A stretch of DNA of 20,034 nt from JAVVUQ01 sp036653075 (GCA_036653075.1 JAVVUQ010000023.1:1-20034); one strand, 5' to 3'. Positions 1 to 8,110 are shown, counted from the first letter of the stretch. Notes: generated by a model from the letters alone, not told the origin. Program-made: numbers and translations.

Positions 1-180
1 ATTTATAATTACACATATTTATATAGGTTTATATAGGTTTATTTACAATTATACATATTTATATAGGTTTATATAGATTTATTCAAAATTACACATATTT
101 ATATAGTTTTATTCAAAATTATACATATTTATACATATTTATATAAATTTATTTACAATTATACATAGTTACATAAATTT
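1..180. repeat. Strict 10-bp tandem array (18 decamers)
   Basis: The first 180 bases split without a single insertion or deletion into 18 decamers. Every decamer begins with A and ends with TT. Three classes recur: A (atttacaatt, attcaaaatt), B (atacatattt, acacatattt) and C (atataggttt and variants). Their order is ABCC, ABCC, ABC, ABBC, ABC, giving higher-order units of 40, 40, 30, 40 and 30 bases. The array starts at the window edge and may extend further left. It lies just downstream of the minus-strand gene at 197-556. Its 10-bp period is close to one helical turn, so phased A/T tracts could bend the DNA; that part is inference. Confidence 0.9.
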
Positions 181-196
181 TAAATTTGATAAATAT

Positions 197-556
197 TTAT
201 TGTTTTAATTTCAAAAGCAACTGTTTTAAAAGGTTTTTTAGTCCGATTTTTTCGTATAGTGTATAAAGCAATTCTGTTCCAGTAACGATACTTAGCGAAT
301 AAGCAGCAAATAGATTAACTGTAAAGGACATTTTAGCAATGTAAAAATAAAGTGATGTTGCGATTATTGACAGTAAGAATGTAGTAAAAAAGCACAAGTC
401 GGACAGTTTGTCATCGTATATTTTTATATCCGTAATGTAAGCTAATTTTTTTTTGTAAAAAGGCTTAATAGTATTTGTGATTATCAATACTATAAAGGCA
501 GATAATAACGCAGTGTTTCCAAAATTTTGTACAAAAGTTTCAATTATGTTGTTCAT
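197..556 (-). CDS. Small three-helix membrane protein, unknown function
   Basis: A 119-residue protein that I do not recognise. Hydrophobic stretches at about residues 15-33, 55-74 and 78-100 look like three membrane helices. A Lys-rich loop (31-50) separates the first two, and a basic, Leu/Lys-rich tail (103-119) ends the protein. Small size, three helices and a charged C-terminus resemble class I phage holins, but no phage genes surround it, so holin is only one possibility. The start ATG at 556 is supported by a GAGGT Shine-Dalgarno about 6 bases upstream (complement of 561-568). It stands alone, between the decamer array (1-180) and the A/T repeats at 635-780. I see no clear promoter or terminator. 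Confidence 0.65.
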   Translation of the reverse strand: MNNIIETFVQNFGNTALLSAFIVLIITNTIKPFYKKKLAYITDIKIYDDKLSDLCFFTTFLLSIIATSLYFYIAKMSFTVNLFAAYSLSIVTGTELLYTLYEKIGLKNLLKQLLLKLKQ

Positions 557-634
557 AAAATTACCTCGAAAATATTTTATAAACTATATGAATTTATTTA
601 TGTTGAATAAAAATAATAAAATATGAATTATTAT

Positions 635-780
635 AGTTAAATATAGTTAAATATAAATATAGTTAAATATAGTTAAATATAAATATAGTTAAATATAGTT
701 AAATAAAAATATAGATTAATATAAATATAGATTAATATAAATTATTAATAAAAATATAGATTAATATAAATTATTAATAT
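635..780. repeat. A/T minisatellite with 10+16-bp periodicity
   Basis: The word agttaa occurs at 635, 645, 661, 671, 687 and 697, so spacings alternate 10, 16, 10, 16, 10. This makes a 26-bp higher-order unit present about three times. The array then grades into a related word, atagattaat, at 711, 727 and 756, where spacings are 16 and 29. It is not in the register of the 1-180 array and appears to be a separate expansion in the upstream region of the minus-strand gene at 197-556. Confidence 0.8.
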
Positions 781-801
781 AATAAGCATACGTACATAAA
801 T

Positions 802-828
802 ATAGTTTATTATTTTAATATAAACTAT
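802..828. promoter_or_regulatory. 9-bp inverted repeat
   Basis: ATAGTTTAT (802-810) and ATAAACTAT (820-828) are exact reverse complements separated by 9 bases. It is followed 6 bases later by a second, more GC-rich palindrome. The pair could be operator sites in this divergent intergenic region. All-A/T arms can arise by chance in DNA of this composition. Confidence 0.35.
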
Positions 829-834
829 GAGTTA

Positions 835-850
835 TGACAGCGTGCTGTCA
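835..850. promoter_or_regulatory. GC-rich palindrome, candidate operator
   Basis: TGACAGC-GT-GCTGTCA is a perfect 7-bp inverted repeat with a 2-base centre. Beyond one mismatch (834/851) it extends by two more pairs. It is the most GC-rich patch in the surrounding 500 bases. A 2-base centre is too tight for an RNA hairpin loop and no T-tract follows on either strand, so a dimeric regulator site is more likely than a terminator. It lies about 80 bases upstream of the candidate promoter for the dehydrogenase. Confidence 0.45.
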
Positions 851-907
851 CAATAAAAGCAAAAAAATGAATTGAAACAAAAAAATAAAAAATGTTGCTA
901 ATTAGGG

Positions 908-936
908 TTTAAATATATATGAAAGTATGGTATAAT
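908..936 (+). promoter_or_regulatory. Extended -10 promoter candidate for the SDR gene
   Basis: TGGTATAAT (928-936) is a full TATAAT -10 with the TG dinucleotide of extended -10 promoters. The -35 position at 17-base spacing (908-913, TTTAAA) is poor. Transcription from here would give an A-rich leader of about 180 bases before the ATG at 1122. Confidence 0.4.
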
Positions 937-1121
937 TAGATTATGTAATACAAATAAATAATAGTCATATGAAATATGAAAAATATGAAAAAATAATATA
1001 TAAAAAATACAAAAAAACAAGAAAAATATAAAAAATGAATAAAGATGAAATGTTATATAAAAAGGCAAGTTAATAGTACGTGTAATCAACAACAATAGAT
1101 TAAAATATTTAAGAGGTGTAT

Positions 1122-1883
1122 ATGACAATTGCGATAATTACGGGAGCGTCGTCTGGCGTAGGGCGAGAGTTTGCTATTCAGTTAAAAAATGAGTATAGTG
1201 AGATTGATGAATTTTGGATTATAGCGAGAAGGGCGGAGAGGTTACAGCAATTGGCTGAAGAAATGAAGCCAACAAACTGTAAGATTTTAGTTATGGATTT
1301 ATCTTTAGAAAGTAGTTATGACAAGTTGCAGAACTTGCTGATAAATCAACAACCGCAAGTAAAAATTCTACTAAACAATAGTGGCGTTGGCGTACTAAGT
1401 AATGTTATTGAAATGGATGTAAAGTCGCAAATAAATATGTGTGATGTAAATGTTAAGGCGTTAACTGCTGTAACGACAGTAGTTTTACCATATATGGTAA
1501 AGGGAGGAACGATTATTAATATTTCATCAATAGCGTCATTTGCCCCTACGCCTAAAATGACTGTATATAGCGCAACAAAAGCCTATGTATCAGCCTATTC
1601 AAGAGGATTAAATTATGAATTAAAAGATAGAGGAGTTAATGTATTAGCGATTTGTCCAGGGCCAATGGATACGGAATTTTTGTCAGTGGCTGGCATTACG
1701 CAAAAAGGGAGTAAAACATTTGATACATTGCCACATACAAAGGTAGAATTTGTTGTAAGAGGCGCTATTAAAGCTGCAAAAAAGGGGAAAGCATTTTACA
1801 CGCCAAAACTAATATTTAAGATTTATCGTGTTTTAGCAAAATTGCTTCCGCACGCTTTAATTGTAAAATTCTCTAAGTGTTGA
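1122..1883 (+). CDS. Short-chain dehydrogenase/reductase (SDR)
   Basis: A 253-residue classical SDR, probably an NAD(P)(H)-dependent cytosolic oxidoreductase. It has the cofactor motif TGASSGVG (7-14), the NNSG motif (85-88), catalytic Asn110, Ser136, Tyr149 and Lys153 (YSATK) and the PG motif (179-180). Ser-Tyr spacing of 13 and Tyr-Lys spacing of 4 match the classical family. I place the start at the ATG at 1122: GAGG at 1113-1116 lies 5 bases upstream. An upstream in-frame GTG at 1116 overlaps that ribosome binding site and is unlikely. Arg36-Arg37 after the second strand suggest an NADP preference, which is inference. The substrate cannot be told. dnaE follows after 77 bases with no terminator visible, so the two may be co-transcribed. 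Confidence 0.92.
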   Translation: MTIAIITGASSGVGREFAIQLKNEYSEIDEFWIIARRAERLQQLAEEMKPTNCKILVMDLSLESSYDKLQNLLINQQPQVKILLNNSGVGVLSNVIEMDVKSQINMCDVNVKALTAVTTVVLPYMVKGGTIINISSIASFAPTPKMTVYSATKAYVSAYSRGLNYELKDRGVNVLAICPGPMDTEFLSVAGITQKGSKTFDTLPHTKVEFVVRGAIKAAKKGKAFYTPKLIFKIYRVLAKLLPHALIVKFSKC

Positions 1884-1960
1884 GTTGCTTGATTTAATAT
1901 TTAAAATTCAATAGGTTATATTTATTATTGAGCTTATGATAATTAAAAGGAAAATAAAAA

Positions 1961-4900
1961 ATGGATATTATCTCAAAGGATGAAAAAAACAATAGAAATA
2001 TGTTAAATTATGATGATAAGCAAAACGTTGAAGATATTGAAAACAATATTGTCAAAAAAAGCAACCAAGCAAATGATATTGTAAATGACAGCGCTAATAA
2101 AGAAATGTTTAATAAAAAAGTTATAGTAGATAAGGCGGCGCCTTTTGCGCATTTGCACGTACATACGGAATATAGTTTATTAGATGGTTGTTTGCGAGTT
2201 GAGCGAATGCTTGAGCAATGCAAAAAATTCAATATGAAAGCGGTTGCTGTTACAGATCACGGCAATATGTTTTGCGCATATCATTTTTATATGGCTGCTG
2301 TAAAAGCTGGAATCAAGCCGATAATTGGTTGTGAGTTTTATATGTGTCCTGACATTATGGTTAAGCAAGGAAAGGTGGCAGGCGATTTTAATCATTTAAT
2401 TTTATTAGCAAAAAACGATGACGGATATCATAGTTTATGTAAACTTAATTCAATAGCTTATGTGGATGGATTTTATTATAAGCCACGTATTGATATGGCT
2501 TTACTGCGAAAATACAGTAATGGTTTAGTATGTTTATCAGCTTGTTTAGCGGGGCAATTGCAGCAGTTATTATTGCAAAACAGATATGATGATGCAGACG
2601 CTACGGTTAAAGAGTTTAAAGCTATATTTGGTGAGGATTATTATATTGAGTTACAAGACCATAATTTAGAGGAACAAAAATATGTAAATCCTTTTTTAAT
2701 TAAACTTGCTCGCGCAAATGATGTTAAGTTAGTAGCGACAAATGACGTGCATTATCTTGAACGCAAACACGCCGAAGCGCAAGACATATTAATGTGTGTG
2801 CAAATGGGCAAGTTTGATGATGATGAAAATCGACTTAAATTTCCTAATGATGAATTTTATTTTAAATCGTATGAGGAAATGGCGGAGCGATTTGCAAATA
2901 TTCCAGAAAGCATAACCAACACAATGGAAATTGTAGATAAATGTAATGTTAAAATCGAACGAAAAAAATTATTACCTAATTATATTCCGCCTGACAATTT
3001 AACGCCGTCGCAGTATTTACGACAATTAATGGAAGATGGATTGCTTAGAAAGTACAAAGTTATAACGCCAGAAATTCGTAATAGAGCAGAATACGAGTTT
3101 GATGTGGTAAACAAAATGGGTTTTGTCGAATATTATCTCATAGTTTGGGATTTTATACATTACAGCGAAAGCAAAGGCATTCCAGTAGGCCCGGGGCGTG
3201 GTAGCGGAGCGGGTAGTATTATTGCATACGCAATAGGAATTACAAAAATTGAACCGCTTAGATTCAATCTATTTTTTGAACGTTTTTTAAATCCTGAACG
3301 AGTAAGTATGCCCGATTTTGATATAGATTTTTGCGTAGATAGACGGGGCGAAGTTATTGATTATGTAATAAAAAAATATGGCGCGCCAAAAGTAGCTCAA
3401 ATTGTAACTTTCGGAACAATGGCGACTAAAGCGGCGTTTAAAGATGTTGCAAGAGTATTACGTTTTCCATATAGCGAAGTGGATAAGATCACCAAATTGA
3501 TACCGCAAAAAGCATCGCTTAAACGACTTTTTGGAATAGAACCGCTTATAAATGATGCAGCGCACATACAAGAAAACGTGCCAGAATTGCGTGAAGTTTA
3601 TAGCCAGAACAGTGAAATCAAGCGCATTGTAGATTTGGCTGTGATTTTAGAAGGCACGCCACGTAATACATCAATGCACGCAGCGGGCGTCGTGATATGT
3701 CGTGACGATATTAGCGACCACGTTCCGCTTCAACGTAATGGCAATGATATAACCACTCAGTATAATATGAAAGAAGTGGAAGAATTAGGATTACTAAAAA
3801 TGGACTTTTTAGGACTCAGAACATTAACAGATATTGATAAAGCTGTAAAGCTTGTAAAAAAGAATGAAAATATAACTATTGATTTATATGATACAGATTA
3901 CAGCGACCCCAACGTATACAAATTGATGTCATCAGGCGATACTGACGCTGTATTTCAACTTGAAAGTGGCGGAATGAAAAATTTAATGAAACGGTTGCAA
4001 CCTAATTCATTAGAAGACGTGACGGCAGGGATATCATTATTTCGTCCTGGGCCGATGGATAGCATAGATAGTTATATAGCGGCTAAAAGAGATAGCGCAA
4101 ATATAAAGTACAAGCATCCTTTATTAAAGCCAATATTAGAAACGACGTATGGATGTTTGGTATATCAAGAGCAGGTAATGAAGATAGTTCAACAGTTAGC
4201 AGGGTATACCTTAGGACAAGCGGACATAATACGTCGGGCTATGGGAAAAAAGGACGCCAAAACAATGGCGGAAAATCGTGAATATTTTATACACGGAAAA
4301 AAGGATAAAGACGGAAATGTTATAATTAAAGGAGCTGTAAACAATGGCGTATCGGAAAGCGTAGCGGAAGAAGTTTTTAAAGAGATGGAGATTTTTGCTC
4401 AGTATGCCTTTAATAAAGCGCACGCAGCGGCGTATGCGGTAGTTTCTTATCAAACGGCGTATTTAAAATACTATTATCCTATTGAGTATTTGGCGGCGGT
4501 TTTAAATAATAGAATAAACAATTCTGATGAAATAATAAAATACATTGGTTATTGTATTGAACGTGGAATTAAAGTGTTAGAACCAGACATAAACAAATCG
4601 CAAGCTGAATTTGACGTGGATAATGGTAGAATCAGGTTTGGTTTATTGGCTGTTAAAGGTGTGGGATTAGTAGCTATCAATAAAATCATTGAAGAAAGGG
4701 AGAAAAGAGGCGATTTTAAAGATATATATGATTTTATTAATAGAGTGGATAGTAGCGCATTAAATAAGAGAATGATTGAAGGATTTATAAAAGCGGGCGT
4801 ATTTGATAGTACGGGCGCAAAAAGAGCGCAACTTATGCAGATATATGGAATGATTATGGATTCAGCTGCAAGCGAAAAGAAACAAAAAGAATCAGGACAG

Positions 4901-5644
4901 TTTAGTTTTTTTGATATGGAAGGGGATAAAAATAGCAAAAGCGCAGATATTCCATTGCCAAACGTTGAAGAATATGCGTCCAAACAGAAATATGCGTATG
5001 AAAAAGAAGTGTTAGGAATGTACGTGTCAGGCAGTCCGCTTGAAGTATATAAAAGTAGATTTAAGGATTTATGGAATACGGGCGCAATAATACCAGATGA
5101 AGAATTAGAAGACAGCGAAAAAGATATATTTTATGAACAATTTGATCGTAAATCAGTTGTTATGGGCGGAATTTTGACAGAAGTTGAGATTTCAACGGAT
5201 AGAAATGCTCATAAAATAGCAAGAGCAAAACTTGAGGATTTGTACGGAGTTATTGAAGTTACCATTTGGTCGAGAGAGTATGAGAAACTAAAAGATATAA
5301 TAGCAGAGGATTTAATCGGAAGTTTCAGTGGCACTTTAAGCGTTCGTACGGGATTCAAGCCATCACTATTTGTAAATGCCATACAACCTTGGTCAGATAA
5401 ACCTTTAGAAACAGTCAATACACCAATTCGTAAAAGACTGTATTTAAAAATAAATCAAACTCAATTAGATGCAGCCGAATCAATTATTGAATCTTATCCA
5501 GGCGAGATAGACGTTATTTACGTACTTGATACCACTAAGACAAAATTCAAATCTAAAAATAAAGTTAGAGAATGTTATGCGCTTATTTCAGAACTTGAAA
5601 CGCTTTTATCTAACTGTAACATAAAGTTTATGAATAATAAATGA
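1961..5644 (+). CDS. dnaE: DNA polymerase III subunit alpha
   Basis: A 1227-residue replicative polymerase of the C family (DnaE, not PolC: no inserted exonuclease domain). Order: a PHP domain from about residue 62 (HLHVHTE at 64-70); the polymerase core with GPGRGSGAGS; catalytic Asp454 and Asp456 in PDFDIDF (451-457) and Asp615 in MDFLGL; a helix-hairpin-helix region near 895; an OB fold at about 1065-1140; and a small C-terminal domain. Residues 1-61 are an extra Asn/Asp/Lys-rich segment before the PHP domain, where most DnaE proteins start within a few residues of it. The ATG at 1961 is preceded by AAAAGGAAAA. Internal Met14 and Met49 have no better ribosome binding site, so I keep the long start. 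A weak hairpin follows the gene. Confidence 0.97.
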   Translation: MDIISKDEKNNRNMLNYDDKQNVEDIENNIVKKSNQANDIVNDSANKEMFNKKVIVDKAAPFAHLHVHTEYSLLDGCLRVERMLEQCKKFNMKAVAVTDHGNMFCAYHFYMAAVKAGIKPIIGCEFYMCPDIMVKQGKVAGDFNHLILLAKNDDGYHSLCKLNSIAYVDGFYYKPRIDMALLRKYSNGLVCLSACLAGQLQQLLLQNRYDDADATVKEFKAIFGEDYYIELQDHNLEEQKYVNPFLIKLARANDVKLVATNDVHYLERKHAEAQDILMCVQMGKFDDDENRLKFPNDEFYFKSYEEMAERFANIPESITNTMEIVDKCNVKIERKKLLPNYIPPDNLTPSQYLRQLMEDGLLRKYKVITPEIRNRAEYEFDVVNKMGFVEYYLIVWDFIHYSESKGIPVGPGRGSGAGSIIAYAIGITKIEPLRFNLFFERFLNPERVSMPDFDIDFCVDRRGEVIDYVIKKYGAPKVAQIVTFGTMATKAAFKDVARVLRFPYSEVDKITKLIPQKASLKRLFGIEPLINDAAHIQENVPELREVYSQNSEIKRIVDLAVILEGTPRNTSMHAAGVVICRDDISDHVPLQRNGNDITTQYNMKEVEELGLLKMDFLGLRTLTDIDKAVKLVKKNENITIDLYDTDYSDPNVYKLMSSGDTDAVFQLESGGMKNLMKRLQPNSLEDVTAGISLFRPGPMDSIDSYIAAKRDSANIKYKHPLLKPILETTYGCLVYQEQVMKIVQQLAGYTLGQADIIRRAMGKKDAKTMAENREYFIHGKKDKDGNVIIKGAVNNGVSESVAEEVFKEMEIFAQYAFNKAHAAAYAVVSYQTAYLKYYYPIEYLAAVLNNRINNSDEIIKYIGYCIERGIKVLEPDINKSQAEFDVDNGRIRFGLLAVKGVGLVAINKIIEEREKRGDFKDIYDFINRVDSSALNKRMIEGFIKAGVFDSTGAKRAQLMQIYGMIMDSAASEKKQKESGQFSFFDMEGDKNSKSADIPLPNVEEYASKQKYAYEKEVLGMYVSGSPLEVYKSRFKDLWNTGAIIPDEELEDSEKDIFYEQFDRKSVVMGGILTEVEISTDRNAHKIARAKLEDLYGVIEVTIWSREYEKLKDIIAEDLIGSFSGTLSVRTGFKPSLFVNAIQPWSDKPLETVNTPIRKRLYLKINQTQLDAAESIIESYPGEIDVIYVLDTTKTKFKSKNKVRECYALISELETLLSNCNIKFMNNK

Positions 5645-5662
5645 TTTATAATTTTTAATATA

Positions 5663-5690
5663 TAACGTTTACGAGCGTTAATTTAATTTT
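5663..5690 (+). terminator. Weak candidate terminator after dnaE
   Basis: TAACG (5663-5667) and CGTTA (5676-5680) pair around an 8-base loop and are followed by atttaatttt. The stem is only 5 bp and the T-tract is interrupted, so termination would be partial at best. Confidence 0.25.
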
Positions 5691-5768
5691 ATTGCTTAAA
5701 ATCAATAAATTAAAACAATTAATATAATAAATAATTACAATAATTACAAATTTACGAAGGCGGTAAAA

Positions 5769-7112
5769 ATGAAGCAAGACGATATAATCGAATTAACAAT
5801 TGAAGCGTTAGGAACAGATGGAGCTGGAATAGCGCATAAAGGCGAGGATACATTTTTTATTCCATACACATTGATAGGCGAGCGTATTAGGGCGAAAGTC
5901 AAATACGTAAAGAAAAATATAATTAATGCAAAATTGCTTGAAGTTCTCGATGCGTCGCCGATGCGCAGAAAGCCAAGATGCGATGTATTTGGCAAGTGTG
6001 GTGGTTGTGCGTTTTTGCATATGGATTACGAATCACAAAAGGAATTTAAGCGCAACCAATTATATAATTGTGGTAAAAAAATAGGCGGATACGATTATAT
6101 GCCTTTAGATACAGAGGGGAGTCAAGAATATGGATATCGCAACAAATTAGTGTTGCAAGTAGGTAACAATAAAGGTAAAACAGAGATGGGATTTTACGCT
6201 ATTAATACGCATAAAATAATACCTATAAATAAATGTGCATTGCACGGAGAATGGGCGGAAAAGGTAATAAAAGCGGTAAGTGAATATATGCGTTTATCGG
6301 GAGAAACGAGTTACGATGAATCGACGCATACGGGTAGTATAAAACATTTGTCAGGTAGGTATATAGATGGACAATTACTGTTAATAGTAGTAGTTAATAA
6401 TACAAAAGGATTAAAGAATGTAAAATTATTAGAAAGTTGTGTTTCTAAATATTTTGAAAAGTATGGATTATTTGAATCTATAAATACCAATATAACAAAT
6501 GTAATAATTGGAGATAGCATTAAATATTTATGCGGAATAAAAGAGATAGTAAGTAGTACTATGAATATAGAGTATTCTTTAAATGCAGGTAGTTTTTTCC
6601 AAGTAAATGATGAGATTAAAGATAAGATTTATACAACTGTCAAAAGTTTGATAGATGCCGATACTGAAGTAGTAATTGACGCATACAGTGGAATAGGTAT
6701 ACTTACGGCGTTACTTGCAAGTGAAAGGTATGATACAATAGGAATAGAAATCGTAAAAAGCGCAGTAGAAGATGCAGATAAAATCTCGAAAAGGAACAAG
6801 ACATTACGACAAACGAATTTAAATGGAGATGTAAATGAGTTGTTGCAAAAGGTGTTTGACAAGTATAACGGCAAAAAAATTACGCTTGTACTTGACCCTG
6901 TACGCAAGGGATTAGATAGTGACACAGTCGAACTGATTAAAAATCTTAAGCCAATGAAAATAATATACATTTCGTGCAACGTAGCTACGCAAGCAAGAGA
7001 TGTCGGAATGATAATGGATTCAAATGACTATGAGATAAAATATGCTAAAGTATTTGACCAATTTCCCCAAACAATAACAAGCGAAAGCGTAATGTGCTTG
7101 ACAATAAAATAA
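5769..7112 (+). CDS. rlmD: 23S rRNA (uracil-C5)-methyltransferase, RlmD/RlmCD type
   Basis: A 447-residue SAM-dependent RNA m5U methyltransferase. An N-terminal TRAM domain (about 1-60) binds RNA. Cys71, Cys77, Cys80 and Cys156 form the CX5CX2C...C pattern that holds the 4Fe-4S cluster of RlmD-like enzymes. The catalytic domain has FFQVND, the SAM loop DAYSGIGIL (304-312), DPVRKG, the catalytic Cys403 in SCN and the proposed base Glu439. In Firmicutes, single homologues (RlmCD) can modify two 23S rRNA positions, so specificity cannot be told from sequence. The ATG at 5769 follows GAAGG by 8-9 bases. The gene lies 124 bases after dnaE; a GalU-type gene follows after about 150 bases of A/T repeats. 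Confidence 0.93.
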   Translation: MKQDDIIELTIEALGTDGAGIAHKGEDTFFIPYTLIGERIRAKVKYVKKNIINAKLLEVLDASPMRRKPRCDVFGKCGGCAFLHMDYESQKEFKRNQLYNCGKKIGGYDYMPLDTEGSQEYGYRNKLVLQVGNNKGKTEMGFYAINTHKIIPINKCALHGEWAEKVIKAVSEYMRLSGETSYDESTHTGSIKHLSGRYIDGQLLLIVVVNNTKGLKNVKLLESCVSKYFEKYGLFESINTNITNVIIGDSIKYLCGIKEIVSSTMNIEYSLNAGSFFQVNDEIKDKIYTTVKSLIDADTEVVIDAYSGIGILTALLASERYDTIGIEIVKSAVEDADKISKRNKTLRQTNLNGDVNELLQKVFDKYNGKKITLVLDPVRKGLDSDTVELIKNLKPMKIIYISCNVATQARDVGMIMDSNDYEIKYAKVFDQFPQTITSESVMCLTIK

Positions 7113-7117
7113 AAATA

Positions 7118-7193
7118 AAAATGATTTTAAATAAAAAATAAAAATGATTCTATAAAATAAAAAAATGATTTTAAATAATATAAAAAAATCATT
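7118..7193. repeat. Short A/T tandem repeat, about 22-bp unit
   Basis: The word atgatt followed by an A-rich run occurs at 7121, 7144 and 7165, spacing 23 and 21 bases. An inverted copy, AAAATCATT (7185-7193), pairs with AATGATTTT (7164-7172). No T-tract follows the hairpin on the plus strand, so I do not call it a terminator for the methyltransferase gene. Confidence 0.6.
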
Positions 7194-7262
7194 ATGGATA
7201 ATATGTTAATAAATTTTTATTATAATAAAATATAAATATAAACAACGAATATGGAGGTAAAT

Positions 7263-8075
7263 ATGATAAGAAAAGCAGTTATACTTGCAGCGGGGCGTGG
7301 CACACGTTTTTATCCGTACACAAAATATGTTGCAAAGGAAATGTTACCTATTGTAGATGTTCCAGCGTTACAGCTTATTTGTGAGGAAGTAATCAATTCA
7401 GGAATTAAAGATATATGTGTAGTTACCAATCCAGAGAAGCATACAATGAATTCATTTTTTGATATTTTTACAATGACAGAAGGGGATGCGTATGTCAAGA
7501 AAGTATATCAAAACGTTCCAAACGGAACGGGGGCTGCTGTATTATTGACAAAAGATTTTTGCGAAGGCGAACCATTTGCGCTGTTAAATGGCGATGATCT
7601 TATTTACACGGACGAAAACACAATTCCAGCGACAAAACAGTTGTGTGATTATTATGAGATATGTAAAACATCTATTATTGGAGTGCAGTATGTCGGAGCG
7701 GAACAAATATCAAAATACGGCGCAATTAAAATAGTTAAGCAAGAAGATAGAGCTTATCAAATAAACGGCATAATTGAAAAACCGCTGCCAGAAGAAGCGC
7801 CTTCATTTATTTCTGCGTTAGGTAGGTACATTATAACACCTGATATTTACGATTATTTAATGGTAGAAAAACCAAATAGTAAAGGCGAATTAGTCTTAAC
7901 CGACGCTTTAAATTCAATGGCTATAAAGAAAGGAATACACGCTTATGATTTTATAGGCAGGCGATATGACCTTGGCAGTAAAGAAGGATATAGCGAAGCG
8001 GTAACAGAATATACTTTGCGTCGTCCAGGATTAAAAGAAGAATATCTAAAATTTTTAAAATCAATAATTAAATAA
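7263..8075 (+). CDS. galU: UTP-glucose-1-phosphate uridylyltransferase (GalU-like)
   Basis: A 270-residue nucleotidyltransferase that should make UDP-glucose from UTP and glucose-1-phosphate for cell-envelope glycans. It shows AAGRGTRF (9-16), the GalU-type KEMLPI (25-30), GDD (110-112, metal and nucleotide site), YGAIK, EKP (172-174) and GRYI (187-190). It is shorter than typical GalU (about 290 residues), and the region before residue 90 lacks the long helix usual in that family, so a related sugar nucleotide enzyme is possible. The start is the ATG at 7263: GGAGG at 7253-7257 sits 5 bases upstream. The in-frame ATG at 7251 overlaps that site. The last codons lie in the 55-base block repeated across the assembly gap. 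Confidence 0.88.
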   Translation: MIRKAVILAAGRGTRFYPYTKYVAKEMLPIVDVPALQLICEEVINSGIKDICVVTNPEKHTMNSFFDIFTMTEGDAYVKKVYQNVPNGTGAAVLLTKDFCEGEPFALLNGDDLIYTDENTIPATKQLCDYYEICKTSIIGVQYVGAEQISKYGAIKIVKQEDRAYQINGIIEKPLPEEAPSFISALGRYIITPDIYDYLMVEKPNSKGELVLTDALNSMAIKKGIHAYDFIGRRYDLGSKEGYSEAVTEYTLRRPGLKEEYLKFLKSIIK

Positions 8076-8110
8076 ACATATTGTAATAAATAGTTTAAAT
8101 TGATAAAATA
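8056..8110. repeat. 55-bp copy 1 at left edge of assembly gap
   Basis: These 55 bases, containing the last codons and stop of galU, are identical to 8211-8265 on the far side of the N run. See the gap entry. Confidence 0.97.

Larger units (their letters stand above)
557..1121. other. Long A/T-rich intergenic region with repeats
   Basis: About 565 bases without a convincing gene between the minus-strand membrane-protein gene and the plus-strand dehydrogenase. It holds a minisatellite (about 635-780), two inverted repeats (802-828 and 835-850), an extended -10 promoter candidate (925-936) and an A-rich leader (about 945-1110). Open frames here are short and made of low-complexity codons. Confidence 0.7.

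Noticed and set aside
1..180. CRISPR array
   Set aside because: Units are 10 bp with no unique spacers, and no cas gene is present.
969..1031. Short Lys-rich plus-strand frame of about 20 codons
   Set aside because: It is made of repeated A-rich words and has no Shine-Dalgarno; best seen as leader DNA.
898..1128. 76-residue minus-strand frame overlapping the dehydrogenase start
   Set aside because: It is Phe/Ile/Tyr low-complexity translated from an A-rich leader, has no ribosome binding site, and covers the likely promoter and ribosome binding site of the plus-strand gene.
4549..4983. 144-residue antisense frame inside dnaE
   Set aside because: The dnaE frame is unquestionable here, and the antisense product is a Ser/Leu/Ile-rich shadow without motifs.
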